DNA of 14,209 nucleotides from Ruminococcaceae bacterium UBA1767 (GCA_002315505.1 DCGX01000013.1:1-14209); one strand, 5' to 3'; shown: positions 1 through 8,503, counted from the first letter of the stretch. Notes: generated from the letters alone by a model not told the origin. Numbers and translations are program-made.

Positions 1-27
1 ATTTATTGATTAAAGGAGATAAAAATT

Positions 28-1926
28 ATGAAAAAGGCATTGTATATCGTGCAGGTCAATGCATCTTTTGATGAATCAATATATCTTCCTTATGCCGCAG
101 GTACTCTTATTGCAAGCGCAAAGAAAAACGAAGAGTTAAATAAAGAATATGAATTTAAAGAAATTCTTTTCTTACGTAACGATATAGATACAGTGGTATC
201 AAAGCTGGACGAGCCGTACATTATGGCTTTCTCAAATTATATATGGAATTTTGAGTACAATAAAGCTCTTGCAAAGAAAGTAAAAGAAAAATTCCCGTCA
301 TGCTATATTGTTTTCGGCGGACATAATGTTCCGTGCAATACGGATTTGCTTGAGGAATTGCCGTACATTGATATTTTGATGTTCGGCGAAGGCGAAAAGA
401 CCTTCTGCGACCTTCTGCTTTGCCTTAAAAATAATGCTTCTCCCGAAATTGTTCCGAATATCGCTTTTCGAAAAGAAGACGGAATCCCCGTATGTACCGA
501 GAGGATGGATTATACTGATATAGATTATCCGTCACCATACGAGATGGGTGTGTTTGATTCGATTATAAAAAACACAAAATATTCTTTTTCTGCGATTCTC
601 GAAACTAATCGAGGCTGTCCTTATGGTTGTGCGTTCTGCGATTGGGGTGCTCTCCATTCTAAAATCAGACAGTTCCCGATGGAGCGTGTTATCGGCGACC
701 TCAAATGGATGTCTGACAATAAAATCGAATACTGCTACTGTGCCGATTCTAACTTCGGAATTTTTGAACGTGACCAGGGAATCATTGACTACGTTATTGA
801 CCTGTATAAAAAAACAGGATATCCTCAGAAATTCCGTGTGAATTATATGAAGAATAGCGACGAAAAGGTATTTGATATCAACAATCGTCTTTATGAGGCA
901 GGAATGAGTAAGGGCGTAACTCTTTCATTCCAGAGTATGTGTCCGAAAACTCTCGAAATTATCGGAAGAAAAAATATTACAATCAATCATTTTAAAAAAT
1001 GGCTCACAAAATATAAACAGGCAGGAATGAATGCATATTCTGAGCTTATTCTCGGCTTGCCGGGTGAAACCTATGACAGCTTTAAGGCAGGAATTGAACA
1101 GCTTCTTGAAGCAGGTCAGCATTCGTCGATATTTATTTATAATTGCGAGCTTCTCGTAAATTCAAAATTAGGCAACAAAAATACCATTAAGGATTACGAA
1201 ATTGAAACCGTAAGAATTCCGTTTAATCAGGACCATTTTGCACTCGTTTCGTACGATGTTCAGGAATATTCAAATATAATTATTTCCACCTCGTCTATGA
1301 AGCGTGAGGACTGGGTAAGGTCGGCAACAATGTCTGTATTTGTTCAGGCGCTTCATTGTCTCGGCTTGCTTCAGTGTGTTGCAATTTATCTTTTCAACGA
1401 GAAGAATATTTCATACACGGAATTTTACAGTGATTTTGTTAACGCATTAAATAACGATGACGGTGTCTGCGGTGACATTTGCAGAATGATTATTAAAAAA
1501 CTCAACGATTATTCGACAGGTAACGGAATGTGGTCGTATTATGATGAAACCTTCGGCAACATTTCATGGCCGATTGAAGAGGGCCTGTTCCTGAATTTTG
1601 AGAATAATTATGAAGCATTTTATGATTTCGCAGAAAAATATTTGTCAAAATATTCGATAGATGAAGAAATTCTGTCACAGCTTATCAGGTATCAGTGCTT
1701 CGTTTTGAAAAAACACACAGACGGCAGCGAAACCTTGAAAACAGATTATGATTTCATGTCATATTTTGAAAAAATAAATGTTGATGAATATGAAAAATTA
1801 TCTGAAGAAAAATGTACATATTTAAAGGATGCATCGGGCTATGATAACATCGCTTCTTATGCAAAAAAAGTTATTTGGTTTGGCAGAAGAAGCAGTAATA
1901 CGTTGAGTAAAATTGAAAAAATATAA
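28..1926 (+). CDS. B12-binding-type radical SAM enzyme
   Basis: A 632-residue radical SAM enzyme. Residues 1-135 look like a cobalamin-binding-type Rossmann domain, with FGGHNVP at 96-102 and MFGEGEKTF at 118-126 matching the usual GG-P and GEGE stretches of that domain. The [4Fe-4S]/SAM motif is CPYGCAFCDWG, with Cys197, Cys201 and Cys204. The TIM-barrel core runs to about residue 400. The remaining 230 residues match nothing I recognise. Members of this superfamily do radical methylation or rearrangement chemistry; the substrate here cannot be read from sequence. The ATG follows AAAGGAGAT at a good distance. It is the first complete gene of a tight operon (22 nt to the next start) ending in a GHMP sugar kinase, so a sugar or lipid-linked glycan substrate is an inference. 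The family call is firm; the reaction is unknown. Confidence 0.9.
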   Translation: MKKALYIVQVNASFDESIYLPYAAGTLIASAKKNEELNKEYEFKEILFLRNDIDTVVSKLDEPYIMAFSNYIWNFEYNKALAKKVKEKFPSCYIVFGGHNVPCNTDLLEELPYIDILMFGEGEKTFCDLLLCLKNNASPEIVPNIAFRKEDGIPVCTERMDYTDIDYPSPYEMGVFDSIIKNTKYSFSAILETNRGCPYGCAFCDWGALHSKIRQFPMERVIGDLKWMSDNKIEYCYCADSNFGIFERDQGIIDYVIDLYKKTGYPQKFRVNYMKNSDEKVFDINNRLYEAGMSKGVTLSFQSMCPKTLEIIGRKNITINHFKKWLTKYKQAGMNAYSELILGLPGETYDSFKAGIEQLLEAGQHSSIFIYNCELLVNSKLGNKNTIKDYEIETVRIPFNQDHFALVSYDVQEYSNIIISTSSMKREDWVRSATMSVFVQALHCLGLLQCVAIYLFNEKNISYTEFYSDFVNALNNDDGVCGDICRMIIKKLNDYSTGNGMWSYYDETFGNISWPIEEGLFLNFENNYEAFYDFAEKYLSKYSIDEEILSQLIRYQCFVLKKHTDGSETLKTDYDFMSYFEKINVDEYEKLSEEKCTYLKDASGYDNIASYAKKVIWFGRRSSNTLSKIEKI

Positions 1927-1948
1927 CGATTGACAGCAGGGTGATTGC

Positions 1949-3085
1949 TTGAGCAAGCTTGACAAAAATAAAATAACGGAGTTTGCAAAATCCAACAGCC
2001 GAATTATTATGCTTGCGTTGGTTATGCTCGCAAACTATTTTTTGTTCATAAAAAATTATTCGGATACAATCAACGAGAGTCAGCATTTGTTACTCCTTTC
2101 TTATCAGAAAATCGGATTCGGTCCGAGAGCATTTATCGGAACGATTTTGGAATTTCTGGGCTTTACCGTAAACAATCCGGGTGCGGTTAACTTGCTTATT
2201 AATATTGTTTATTTTGCAGTAAGTGTATTATTCTTTTTGATTGCGGTCGGCATAATAAAAAAAAGCGGAGAGAAAAATGACACAACCTTTATCCCTGTTT
2301 TCTTCTGTGTTTGTCCGTTGTTTCTGTACGGATTTTCTTACAATCTTTACGGCAGTACAAGTGCTTTTCTTGTACTATTTGCTCTTGTTTGCTTCGAATT
2401 GATTATCAGCAGAAAGGCAGTATGGACTGTGCCGCTTATATGTATTCCGGCGATTCTTACAGACCATATTTTTGCGTTTATTTATCTGCCCGCAATTTGT
2501 CTTTTGATGTGGTATAAATCGAGAAAAAAGAACGATAAGCTATACAAAAATAATCTTATTTTTACAGCAATAACAAGTATACCCGTATTAGTTGCAGTAA
2601 TTTGTTTTTCATATAAGTCAGTGCTTCCGAGCATTTATTACGGTAATTATTTTAAGAGCTTTGCTTCAAAGGACTATCATTTCTTTGAGGATTTAAGTCA
2701 GAATTATTATGGAAAAGCATCAATTGTTTTTTATGAAATTCTGTGGATTTGTATTGCAGCCTTGTTTATTTTTTCTTTCGTATTTTTGTGGAAAAAATGT
2801 ATTGAAAATTCAAAAAGAAAAGTATTTTTTATTATTTGCGCGGCACAGCTGCTTCTATGCATTCCGACAATAATTTATTTCAGAGGCTATCGCTCGTGGA
2901 TGATTTCAGTTCTGATTTCTCAGGCAATTCTTGTTTTCGGACTTATATCCGAAAATGATAAGAGTGTTGTTGAAGCTGTTGGTAAGCTGAGCTTGTCTAT
3001 GAACAAAAATAAATATTTATTTGCAATTATTACTTTCATTTTTGTATTTATTATATCGGTATTCCTGCCGACTTTTACGATTTAA
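1949..3085 (+). CDS. Multi-pass membrane protein, GFxPRAFxG type (copy 1)
   Basis: A 378-residue integral membrane protein with about nine or ten hydrophobic segments (first at about 19-35, next at about 81-103, last at about 355-375). The start is a TTG preceded by AGGGTGA; the next in-frame ATG is 20 codons later inside the first membrane segment, so TTG is preferred. A conserved-looking stretch, GFGPRAFIG at residues 56-64, follows the first membrane segment and recurs in the next gene. Length and topology resemble polytopic glycan proteins such as polymerases, flippases or GT-C-type transferases, but I see no diagnostic catalytic motif. Gaps of 22 nt upstream and 15 nt downstream place it in the operon. 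The function is unknown; handling of a lipid-linked glycan is an inference from neighbours. Confidence 0.85.
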   Translation: MSKLDKNKITEFAKSNSRIIMLALVMLANYFLFIKNYSDTINESQHLLLLSYQKIGFGPRAFIGTILEFLGFTVNNPGAVNLLINIVYFAVSVLFFLIAVGIIKKSGEKNDTTFIPVFFCVCPLFLYGFSYNLYGSTSAFLVLFALVCFELIISRKAVWTVPLICIPAILTDHIFAFIYLPAICLLMWYKSRKKNDKLYKNNLIFTAITSIPVLVAVICFSYKSVLPSIYYGNYFKSFASKDYHFFEDLSQNYYGKASIVFYEILWICIAALFIFSFVFLWKKCIENSKRKVFFIICAAQLLLCIPTIIYFRGYRSWMISVLISQAILVFGLISENDKSVVEAVGKLSLSMNKNKYLFAIITFIFVFIISVFLPTFTI

Positions 3086-3100
3086 AAAACAGGTGGAATT

Positions 3101-4306
3101 ATGAAAAATAATACGTTGCTTTCTAACGAAAAATTTAATAGAATTCAATGGAAAAATTATGCAGGATTATTTACTTTCATTTTTTTCATCGTAAGAATGG
3201 TTTTTTTGATGCCGAAAAACTTTTCGGAAATGAGTGACCCATGGTCGACTTCATTTTACGCAATTGATTATAAAACTATGGGCTTTGTCCCTCGTGCTTT
3301 TGTTGGCTCGGTTTGTGCATTGTTTTCGGATTATATAAGCGGAAAAGCGATTTATATAATTTCACTTTGTGCAACGGTTCTGCTCGTTGTAATTGCCTGT
3401 ATTCTGATAAACAAGGTTGTAAAAAATCTCAGTAACAATGAGAGCCTTATTTTCTTGTTTCTCGTAAGTCTGCTTCTTATTGCACCGGAGGGTGTTCATT
3501 ATTTGTTTGATAAGGAGCATATGGGAATAACAGATATTTACTTCATAATGCTGACATTGTTAATTGTTTTGTGCTCTGAACATAAAATATTCAGATGGTT
3601 TATTCCGCTCATCTGCGGAGTGTGTATGTCAATTTATGAAGGCTATGTTTTCAGCCTCGGTGCAGTTGTCGGAATTGTTTTGCTTTATATGATTTACAAA
3701 TCACCGAAAAAAGTCGCACCGATTATTATAACGGTTTTATGTGCGATTGCGATTGTTTCAACATTTTTTTATTACTGCTATTTCTTCAGAGCCGATTATC
3801 TCGGAGCAGTTAAATTTGAAACATACAATGAAATGCTCGATGCCTTGTCGAAACGAACTGACACAGAAATGTCGTTTATGCTTGAACAGTTGTATTTCTG
3901 GTGCTCTACTTTTACGGTTTTCACTGACGGAAGATGGGACATTGCTAAGGTGTTCAGTTCTGCGGTTGAAGTAAGAAGAGAATGCCTGCCGACATTCCTT
4001 GCGGTTTATTTGACAGCCTTAACCTTATGGATTCCTGCTTTTCGCAATGAAAAAGATCGCTTCTTAAAATTTATTTATTTCCTGTGCAGTATTTCACTTG
4101 TGTTTTCATTACCGCTGTTTGTTTTTTCTCAGCAGATGAAATACATCACGTATAATGTTTTTACTCAGATTATTCTTGTCGGATTTTTCGCAATAAAAGA
4201 AAAAACATTTTCGGCAGTGGTTGAAGAAAGAGGAAAGAGCTTTGCAAACAATCCTTTGATAATGCTTGCAGTGTGGGTAGCTTTGATTTTATTTAGTAAT
4301 ATATAA
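3101..4306 (+). CDS. Multi-pass membrane protein, GFxPRAFxG type (copy 2)
   Basis: A 401-residue polytopic membrane protein. The ATG follows AGGTGG by six bases. Hydrophobic segments begin at about residue 21 and continue to the C-terminus, roughly ten in all. GFVPRAFVG at 61-69 matches GFGPRAFIG in the preceding gene. The flanks also align: an N-[YF]-S-[DE] stretch lies 20-21 residues before the motif, and both proteins have an ILVFG/ILVGF-like stretch in a late membrane segment. The two genes therefore look like a diverged tandem duplication. Low overall identity suggests the copies have separate roles, or act as a heterodimer. I do not recognise the family well enough to name an activity. 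Confidence 0.85.
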   Translation: MKNNTLLSNEKFNRIQWKNYAGLFTFIFFIVRMVFLMPKNFSEMSDPWSTSFYAIDYKTMGFVPRAFVGSVCALFSDYISGKAIYIISLCATVLLVVIACILINKVVKNLSNNESLIFLFLVSLLLIAPEGVHYLFDKEHMGITDIYFIMLTLLIVLCSEHKIFRWFIPLICGVCMSIYEGYVFSLGAVVGIVLLYMIYKSPKKVAPIIITVLCAIAIVSTFFYYCYFFRADYLGAVKFETYNEMLDALSKRTDTEMSFMLEQLYFWCSTFTVFTDGRWDIAKVFSSAVEVRRECLPTFLAVYLTALTLWIPAFRNEKDRFLKFIYFLCSISLVFSLPLFVFSQQMKYITYNVFTQIILVGFFAIKEKTFSAVVEERGKSFANNPLIMLAVWVALILFSNI

Positions 4307-4323
4307 TTTACAAGGGGATAGCT

Positions 4324-5298
4324 ATGGTTATTTCAAGAACGCCATTCAGAATTTCCTTTTTCGGCGGAGGAACAGATTATAAAGAATATTTTGAAACGCA
4401 CGGAGGTAGTGTGCTCGAAACAGCTTTTAATAAATTCTGTTATGTAACTGTCCGTGATTATCCGCCTATTTTTCCTTTTAAAAACCAGTTTACCTATTCG
4501 AAAATCGAACGCTTTAACACTCCCGAGGAGGTTTCACATCCTGTTGTGCGAGAGTTTCTCAAATATATGAATGAGGATGGTCTGCAAATCAGTTACGATG
4601 CCGATTTGCCTGCAAGAAGTGGTATCGGCTCAAGCTCAGCATTCACCGTCGGTCTTCTGAATGCGACAAATGCACTCAGAGGACGAAAGAGTAATCCGTA
4701 CTCGCTTGCTAATGATGCGATTCTTATTGAACGTGAACTATGTAGGGAGAACGGTGGATTTCAGGATCAGATTGCTGTGGCTTACGGAGGATTTAATCGC
4801 ATTGATTTTGATTCGTCGGGGTTCTACGTTAAGCCTGTCAATGTTTCTCCGTCGATTCTTTCACAGCTTAATGAAAATCTTCTGCTTTGCTATTCGGGTA
4901 TACGCAGATTTTCGTATGATATTTCCACTGACCAGCGAAAAAATCTTCCGAATAATATTGATTCACTCGGAGAGATGAAACAGCTTGTTGATGATGCGGA
5001 AAAAATATTGGTTTCGTCGAATTCACCCGATGAGATAGGTCTGCTGCTCGACCATACGTGGGAGCTTAAGCAAAAATTATCGTCGAAAATCACCAATCCG
5101 ATTATTGATGAAATTTACGAAATTGCGAAAAAGAACGGTGCAATCGGCGGCAAATTACTCGGCGCAGGTGACGGAGGCTTCCTTTTATTTTACGTTCCCG
5201 AAAGTAATCAGAACAAGGTTAGAGAAGCACTTAAAAAATATATGTTTGTTCCGTTTGAGTTTGAACAGACGGGAAGTCAGATTGTTTACAGAAGTTGA
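4324..5298 (+). CDS. GHMP-family sugar kinase, heptose-7-phosphate kinase (HddA)-like
   Basis: A 324-residue cytoplasmic kinase. The N-terminus TPFRISFFGGGTDY (6-19) is typical of the HddA/fucokinase branch. The ATP-binding GHMP motif is PARSGIGSSSAF at 96-107. GGFQDQIAVAYGG at 144-156 and GGKLLGAGDGGFLLF at 275-289 are the other two family motifs. In this branch the enzyme phosphorylates C1 of a sugar 7-phosphate or a free sugar on the way to a GDP-activated donor; the exact sugar is not determined here. No isomerase (GmhA), phosphatase (GmhB) or nucleotidyltransferase (HddC) is in the window; they may lie upstream of position 1. The ATG follows AAGGGGAT, 17 nt after the preceding gene, and the operon ends just downstream. 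Confidence 0.88.
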   Translation: MVISRTPFRISFFGGGTDYKEYFETHGGSVLETAFNKFCYVTVRDYPPIFPFKNQFTYSKIERFNTPEEVSHPVVREFLKYMNEDGLQISYDADLPARSGIGSSSAFTVGLLNATNALRGRKSNPYSLANDAILIERELCRENGGFQDQIAVAYGGFNRIDFDSSGFYVKPVNVSPSILSQLNENLLLCYSGIRRFSYDISTDQRKNLPNNIDSLGEMKQLVDDAEKILVSSNSPDEIGLLLDHTWELKQKLSSKITNPIIDEIYEIAKKNGAIGGKLLGAGDGGFLLFYVPESNQNKVREALKKYMFVPFEFEQTGSQIVYRS

Positions 5299-5351
5299 TT
5301 TTTGTGAGAATTTCTTGACAACTTAAATTTATAAATGTATATTCAAGTTAA

Positions 5352-5394
5352 AGAGGCCGTAACGAAATTTATCATTTCGTCACAGCCTCTTTTA
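5352..5394. terminator. Bidirectional rho-independent terminator
   Basis: A 17-nt arm at 5352-5368 pairs with 5374-5390 (two mismatches) around a 5-nt loop and is followed by TTTT. On the other strand the hairpin is followed by TTT. It lies between the convergent GHMP kinase and ZIP genes and can serve both. Confidence 0.85.
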
Positions 5395-5412
5395 TAATGT
5401 ATTATGTTTTGT

Positions 5413-6273
5413 TTAAACGTGGACAAGCACAACACCGACAAGTGTACCGATTAATGCGAAAATTCCCGGTGCTTTTGACTTCCACATCAGGAAGGATTCG
5501 GGGAGAAGCTCGCCGAACACGACATACAGCATTGCACCGCCTGCAAAGCTCAGTGAAAGTGACAGCCAGATTGGACTTACAAGACCGAGAGAGTATCCGA
5601 TGATTGCACCGATTATTGTCGGCACACCCGAAATTGCGGTAATCATTATGGCTTTCAAGGGTTTTGTGCCGCCCGACACGAGCGGAGCGGAAACAGACAT
5701 ACCCTCGGGAATATTATGAAGACCGATTACGATTGCTATTATAAAGCCTGCGCCGCCTGTGATATTATTCGAGTCGGCGGCATACGATGCACCGATAATC
5801 ATACCTTCGGGCAAATTATGTAGTGCAATTGCAAATGCCATAACAACGCCTGCAATAAACAGGTCGTGCTTTTTATCACTCTGATTTTTCTTGTGCACTT
5901 CGTAGTGGTCTGAATGAATAAGCTCATTAAGGCTGTCGGCTGTTTTAGGGTGAAGTGAGTCAATATGCTGAACTTCGGGATTGGTGTATTTGTCGATTAC
6001 GATGTTGAGCAGGTAAATCAGGAAATAGCCGAATACAATTCCTCCGATTACTAACATCAACGGCATTTCTTCTGTTGCACCCTCCGGTCGGAATGCTTCG
6101 GGAATAAGCTCAAAGCAAACGATTGCCATCATAACTCCACCGGCAAAGGCGAGAAGCAAGCTGACAGCTTTATCGGATTCTCGTTTTATCGAAGCGCCTA
6201 TAACACCGCCAAGTCCTGTACCGAAAACACCTGAAATAGCTGTAATCAAAATAACCCACAAAAAAATATTCAT
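5413..6273 (-). CDS. ZIP-family metal transporter (ZupT/GufA type)
   Basis: A 286-residue inner-membrane divalent metal transporter with about eight membrane segments. The two metal-site helices are clear: HNLPEGM at 152-158 (TM4) and HNIPEGM at 186-192 (TM5). ELIPEAF at 55-61 is also typical of the GufA/ZupT subfamily. The cytoplasmic loop between TM3 and TM4 (about 100-138) is His-rich (His103, 108, 120, 123, 127, 136), as expected for metal binding. Family members import zinc, iron or manganese; the metal cannot be assigned here. The ATG is preceded by TTGGAG. The gene is alone on its strand and not part of the flanking glycan operons. Its promoter overlaps a dyad that may be a metal-regulator operator. 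Confidence 0.93.
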   Translation of the reverse strand: MNIFLWVILITAISGVFGTGLGGVIGASIKRESDKAVSLLLAFAGGVMMAIVCFELIPEAFRPEGATEEMPLMLVIGGIVFGYFLIYLLNIVIDKYTNPEVQHIDSLHPKTADSLNELIHSDHYEVHKKNQSDKKHDLFIAGVVMAFAIALHNLPEGMIIGASYAADSNNITGGAGFIIAIVIGLHNIPEGMSVSAPLVSGGTKPLKAIMITAISGVPTIIGAIIGYSLGLVSPIWLSLSLSFAGGAMLYVVFGELLPESFLMWKSKAPGIFALIGTLVGVVLVHV

Positions 6274-6297
6274 ATAACAACTCCAATCCGGTCAGCC

Positions 6298-6321
6298 TAA
6301 ACTAACCCATCGGATAGTTTA
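6298..6321. promoter_or_regulatory. Dyad overlapping the ZIP promoter, possible DtxR/MntR-type operator
   Basis: Perfect 7-bp arms TAAACTA and TAGTTTA are separated by 10 bases; counting inner pairs, 10 of 12 positions are symmetric. The dyad covers the predicted -10 of the ZIP gene. Offset from it, the - strand of 6290-6305 reads TTAGTTTAGGCTGACC, which by eye matches 13 of 16 positions of the DtxR-type core TTAGGTTAGCCTAACC. Repression of a metal importer by its metal is the simple model. The regulator assignment is inference. Confidence 0.45.
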
Positions 6322-6344
6322 TACTTATTTTGTTAAAAAGTCAA
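6316..6344 (-). promoter_or_regulatory. Sigma-A promoter of the ZIP gene
   Basis: On the - strand, TTGACT (6344-6339), a 17-bp spacer and TAAACT (6321-6316) lie about 43 bp upstream of the ZIP start. TATAAA two bases upstream is an alternative -10 with a 15-bp spacer. Confidence 0.6.
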
Positions 6345-6424
6345 TCAAAATGTCGAAAAGTTTTCATAATGCAGGTATTAATTAAGATTTTCATAACGAT
6401 AAGAAAATGTGATACAATATTCTA

Positions 6425-6453
6425 TTGAAAAAATCGGAATATGATGATACAAT
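6425..6453 (+). promoter_or_regulatory. Sigma-A promoter of the GtrA/aminotransferase operon
   Basis: TTGAAA (6425-6430), a 17-bp spacer and TACAAT (6448-6453) lie 26 bp upstream of the chosen start. A second TACAAT at 6413-6418 with a poor -35 (TTCATA) could be a weaker upstream promoter. Confidence 0.65.
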
Positions 6454-6479
6454 AAATAGAAACGAACGGGGTGAATTGT

Positions 6480-7019
6480 ATGGGGTTAAAAAATATAGAT
6501 AAATCCGCAGAAGAAAAGGGTGCAGGTGTGAAAACACTGTGGGAATTCGTAAAATTTATTTTCGTTTCCTTGATTGCAATGATTGTTCAGTTCACACTTC
6601 TGAATACATTGAAATTTATACCGTTTATCGCTGACTTGTATACGCAGGCGGGTGACCCCGATTTTCACTGGCTCGTCTTTACAGTAACTGCTGTTTCGGG
6701 CGGACTCGGATATTTCATAGTAAATAATACCGCAAATATTATTGCTCAGATTGTTTCGTTCTTTGTAAACAGAGATAAAACCTTTAATTCAAGCGCAAAT
6801 ATTGCGATAACACTTCCCATATATATAGTATTTACGATTGCACTAATTTGTTTTTCAGCATGGTTAAATCCCGTTCTCAAGGATTTGTGTATGACACGAT
6901 TTAATCTCAGCGGAGACCTGTCGTCAAATATTTCTACGATGGTTTGCTCAGCGGTTCAGTTCTTCCTTTATTTCCCTGTTGACAAGATTCTGTTTCATAA
7001 AAAGAAGGAACTTGATTAA
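6480..7019 (+). CDS. GtrA-like small membrane protein
   Basis: A 179-residue protein with four predicted membrane segments (about 23-45, 63-92, 107-128 and 148-170) and a cytoplasmic N-terminus. The stretch FFVNRDKTF at 94-102, just after the second segment, is the signature of the GtrA/DPMS_TM family, whose members are linked to moving or using polyprenyl-phosphate sugars in cell-surface glycan synthesis. It is longer than typical GtrA proteins (about 120-150 residues) because of an extended loop after the first helix. An in-frame GTG at 6471 exists, but GGGGTGA at 6468-6473 sits correctly for the ATG at 6480. It shares an operon with the downstream aminotransferase (40 nt gap). The family call is good; the partner transferase is not visible. 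Confidence 0.8.
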   Translation: MGLKNIDKSAEEKGAGVKTLWEFVKFIFVSLIAMIVQFTLLNTLKFIPFIADLYTQAGDPDFHWLVFTVTAVSGGLGYFIVNNTANIIAQIVSFFVNRDKTFNSSANIAITLPIYIVFTIALICFSAWLNPVLKDLCMTRFNLSGDLSSNISTMVCSAVQFFLYFPVDKILFHKKKELD

Positions 7020-7059
7020 TTAACAGCAAAAGAGATAAGTGCTAAAAGAAGGTAATGAA

Positions 7060-8262
7060 ATGTTTAATATGGAAATTAATCCATTTAAGAATAAAATATG
7101 GCTTGCGACACCGACAATGCACGGGGATGAAATCAAATATATTCAAAAGGCATACGATACAAACTGGATGTCAACTGTCGGAGAGAATATTGATGAGGTT
7201 GAAAAGCAGATTGCAGACTTTCTCGGAGTTAAGCATACGGTCGGACTTACTACAGGCACGGCGGCACTTCACCTTTGCACAAAATCAGCAGGAGTAAAGT
7301 CGGGTGTTACAGTTGCCTGCTCGGATATGACATTCAGCGCAACGGTGAATCCTGTAACATATGAGGGCGGAAAAACGATTTTTGTTGATACTGAGCGTGA
7401 CACGTGGAATATGAATCCTGTTGCACTCGAAAAAGCATTCTCAATTCATCCCGAAATCGAAGTTGTTATCGTTGCACATCTCTATGGAACTCCGGGTAAA
7501 TTGGAAGAAATAAAGAGAATATGCGATGAGCATAATGCCATTCTTATTGAAGATGCGGCGGAATCATTCGGTGCGACTTATAAAGGAAAGCAGACAGGTA
7601 CCTTCGGTAAATATAACGCAATCTCGTTTAACGGAAATAAAATTATTACAGGCTCAGCAGGTGGAGTGTTTATTTCAGATAGTGACGAAGCTGATAAGTG
7701 TGTCAGAAAATGGTCAACACAATCGAGAGATTCCTCTCCGTGGTATCAGCATTCGGAAATCGGTTATAACTACAGGATGAGCAACGTTATTGCAGGAGTG
7801 GTAAGAGGTCAGCTACCGTATCTTCAGGAGCATATTGCACAGAAAAAAGCAATTTATGAAAGATATAAAAAAGGATTTGAAGGACTTCCTATTTCGATGA
7901 ATCCCTATGATGATGAAAACAGCGAGCCGAATTTCTGGCTTTCATGTATGATAATTGATAAAGAGGCAATGTGTCCGCAAAATAGGGATGAGAATACCGC
8001 AAGTTATGAGCCACAGCACGGAAAATCATGTCCTACTGAGATTTTGGAATCGCTGGCGAAATTTAATATTGAAGGCAGACCGATATGGAAACCGATGCAT
8101 ATGCAACCATTATATAAGCAATGTGAGTTTGTTTCAGCGGAAGATGGTGCGGATGTCAGTGCAGATATTTTCGAAAGAGGTCTTTGTCTGCCGAGCGATA
8201 ATAAAATGACCATCGAAACACAGGATAAGATTATTGAGATAATCAGAAATTGCTTTGAATAA
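7060..8262 (+). CDS. DegT/DnrJ/EryC1/StrS aminotransferase, PglE-like
   Basis: A 400-residue PLP enzyme of the nucleotide-sugar aminotransferase family. TTGTAALHL (64-72) contacts PLP phosphate, EDAAESFG (164-171) holds the pyridine-ring Asp165, and the Schiff-base lysine is Lys194 in SFNGNKIITGSAGG. GYNYRMSN and RPIWKPMH are further family stretches. From memory it resembles Campylobacter PglE, which transfers an amino group from glutamate to a UDP-4-keto-6-deoxy-HexNAc, in length and in nearly all of these motifs. No 4,6-dehydratase or N-acetyltransferase partner is in the window. A GTG at 7039 gives seven more codons, but AAGGT at 7048-7052 favours ATG 7060. It is the second gene of the GtrA operon. 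The subfamily is likely; the exact sugar is unknown. Confidence 0.88.
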   Translation: MFNMEINPFKNKIWLATPTMHGDEIKYIQKAYDTNWMSTVGENIDEVEKQIADFLGVKHTVGLTTGTAALHLCTKSAGVKSGVTVACSDMTFSATVNPVTYEGGKTIFVDTERDTWNMNPVALEKAFSIHPEIEVVIVAHLYGTPGKLEEIKRICDEHNAILIEDAAESFGATYKGKQTGTFGKYNAISFNGNKIITGSAGGVFISDSDEADKCVRKWSTQSRDSSPWYQHSEIGYNYRMSNVIAGVVRGQLPYLQEHIAQKKAIYERYKKGFEGLPISMNPYDDENSEPNFWLSCMIIDKEAMCPQNRDENTASYEPQHGKSCPTEILESLAKFNIEGRPIWKPMHMQPLYKQCEFVSAEDGADVSADIFERGLCLPSDNKMTIETQDKIIEIIRNCFE

Positions 8263-8324
8263 ATCCTGATACATTTATACGTAAGTGTTTTTATATTATG
8301 ATAATTGAATAATATTAATTTATG

Positions 8325-8354
8325 TCCCGAAATCCGAAAAGATTTCGGGATTTT
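8325..8354 (+). terminator. Rho-independent terminator of the aminotransferase operon
   Basis: A perfect 10-bp stem, TCCCGAAATC / GATTTCGGGA, with a 6-nt loop is followed by TTTTACTTTT, 62 nt after the stop codon. Between it and the - strand terminator at 8475 I see no gene or clear promoter. Confidence 0.9.
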
Positions 8355-8474
8355 ACTTTTGCTTGACTGTGATAAACAAAATGCTGTTAGGATAATTTAT
8401 CGTAATTTCAATATACAATCAGATTCTGAACTTCGCTAAAAGTGATGGATAAGGAATAACTGCAATATTTTAAT

Positions 8475-8503
8475 AAAAAATAAAGGCCGTCTTTCGACGA
8501 CCT
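8475..8503 (-). terminator. Terminator of the small-peptide unit
   Basis: On the - strand AGGTCGTC pairs with GACGGCCT (one T-G wobble) around a GAAA tetraloop and is followed by TTTATTTTTTATT. It lies 40 nt past the stop codon of the 43-codon ORF. Confidence 0.85.

Noticed and set aside
8363..8396. TTGACT...GATAAT as a promoter after the aminotransferase terminator
   Set aside because: The spacer is 22 bp, and no gene follows on the + strand.
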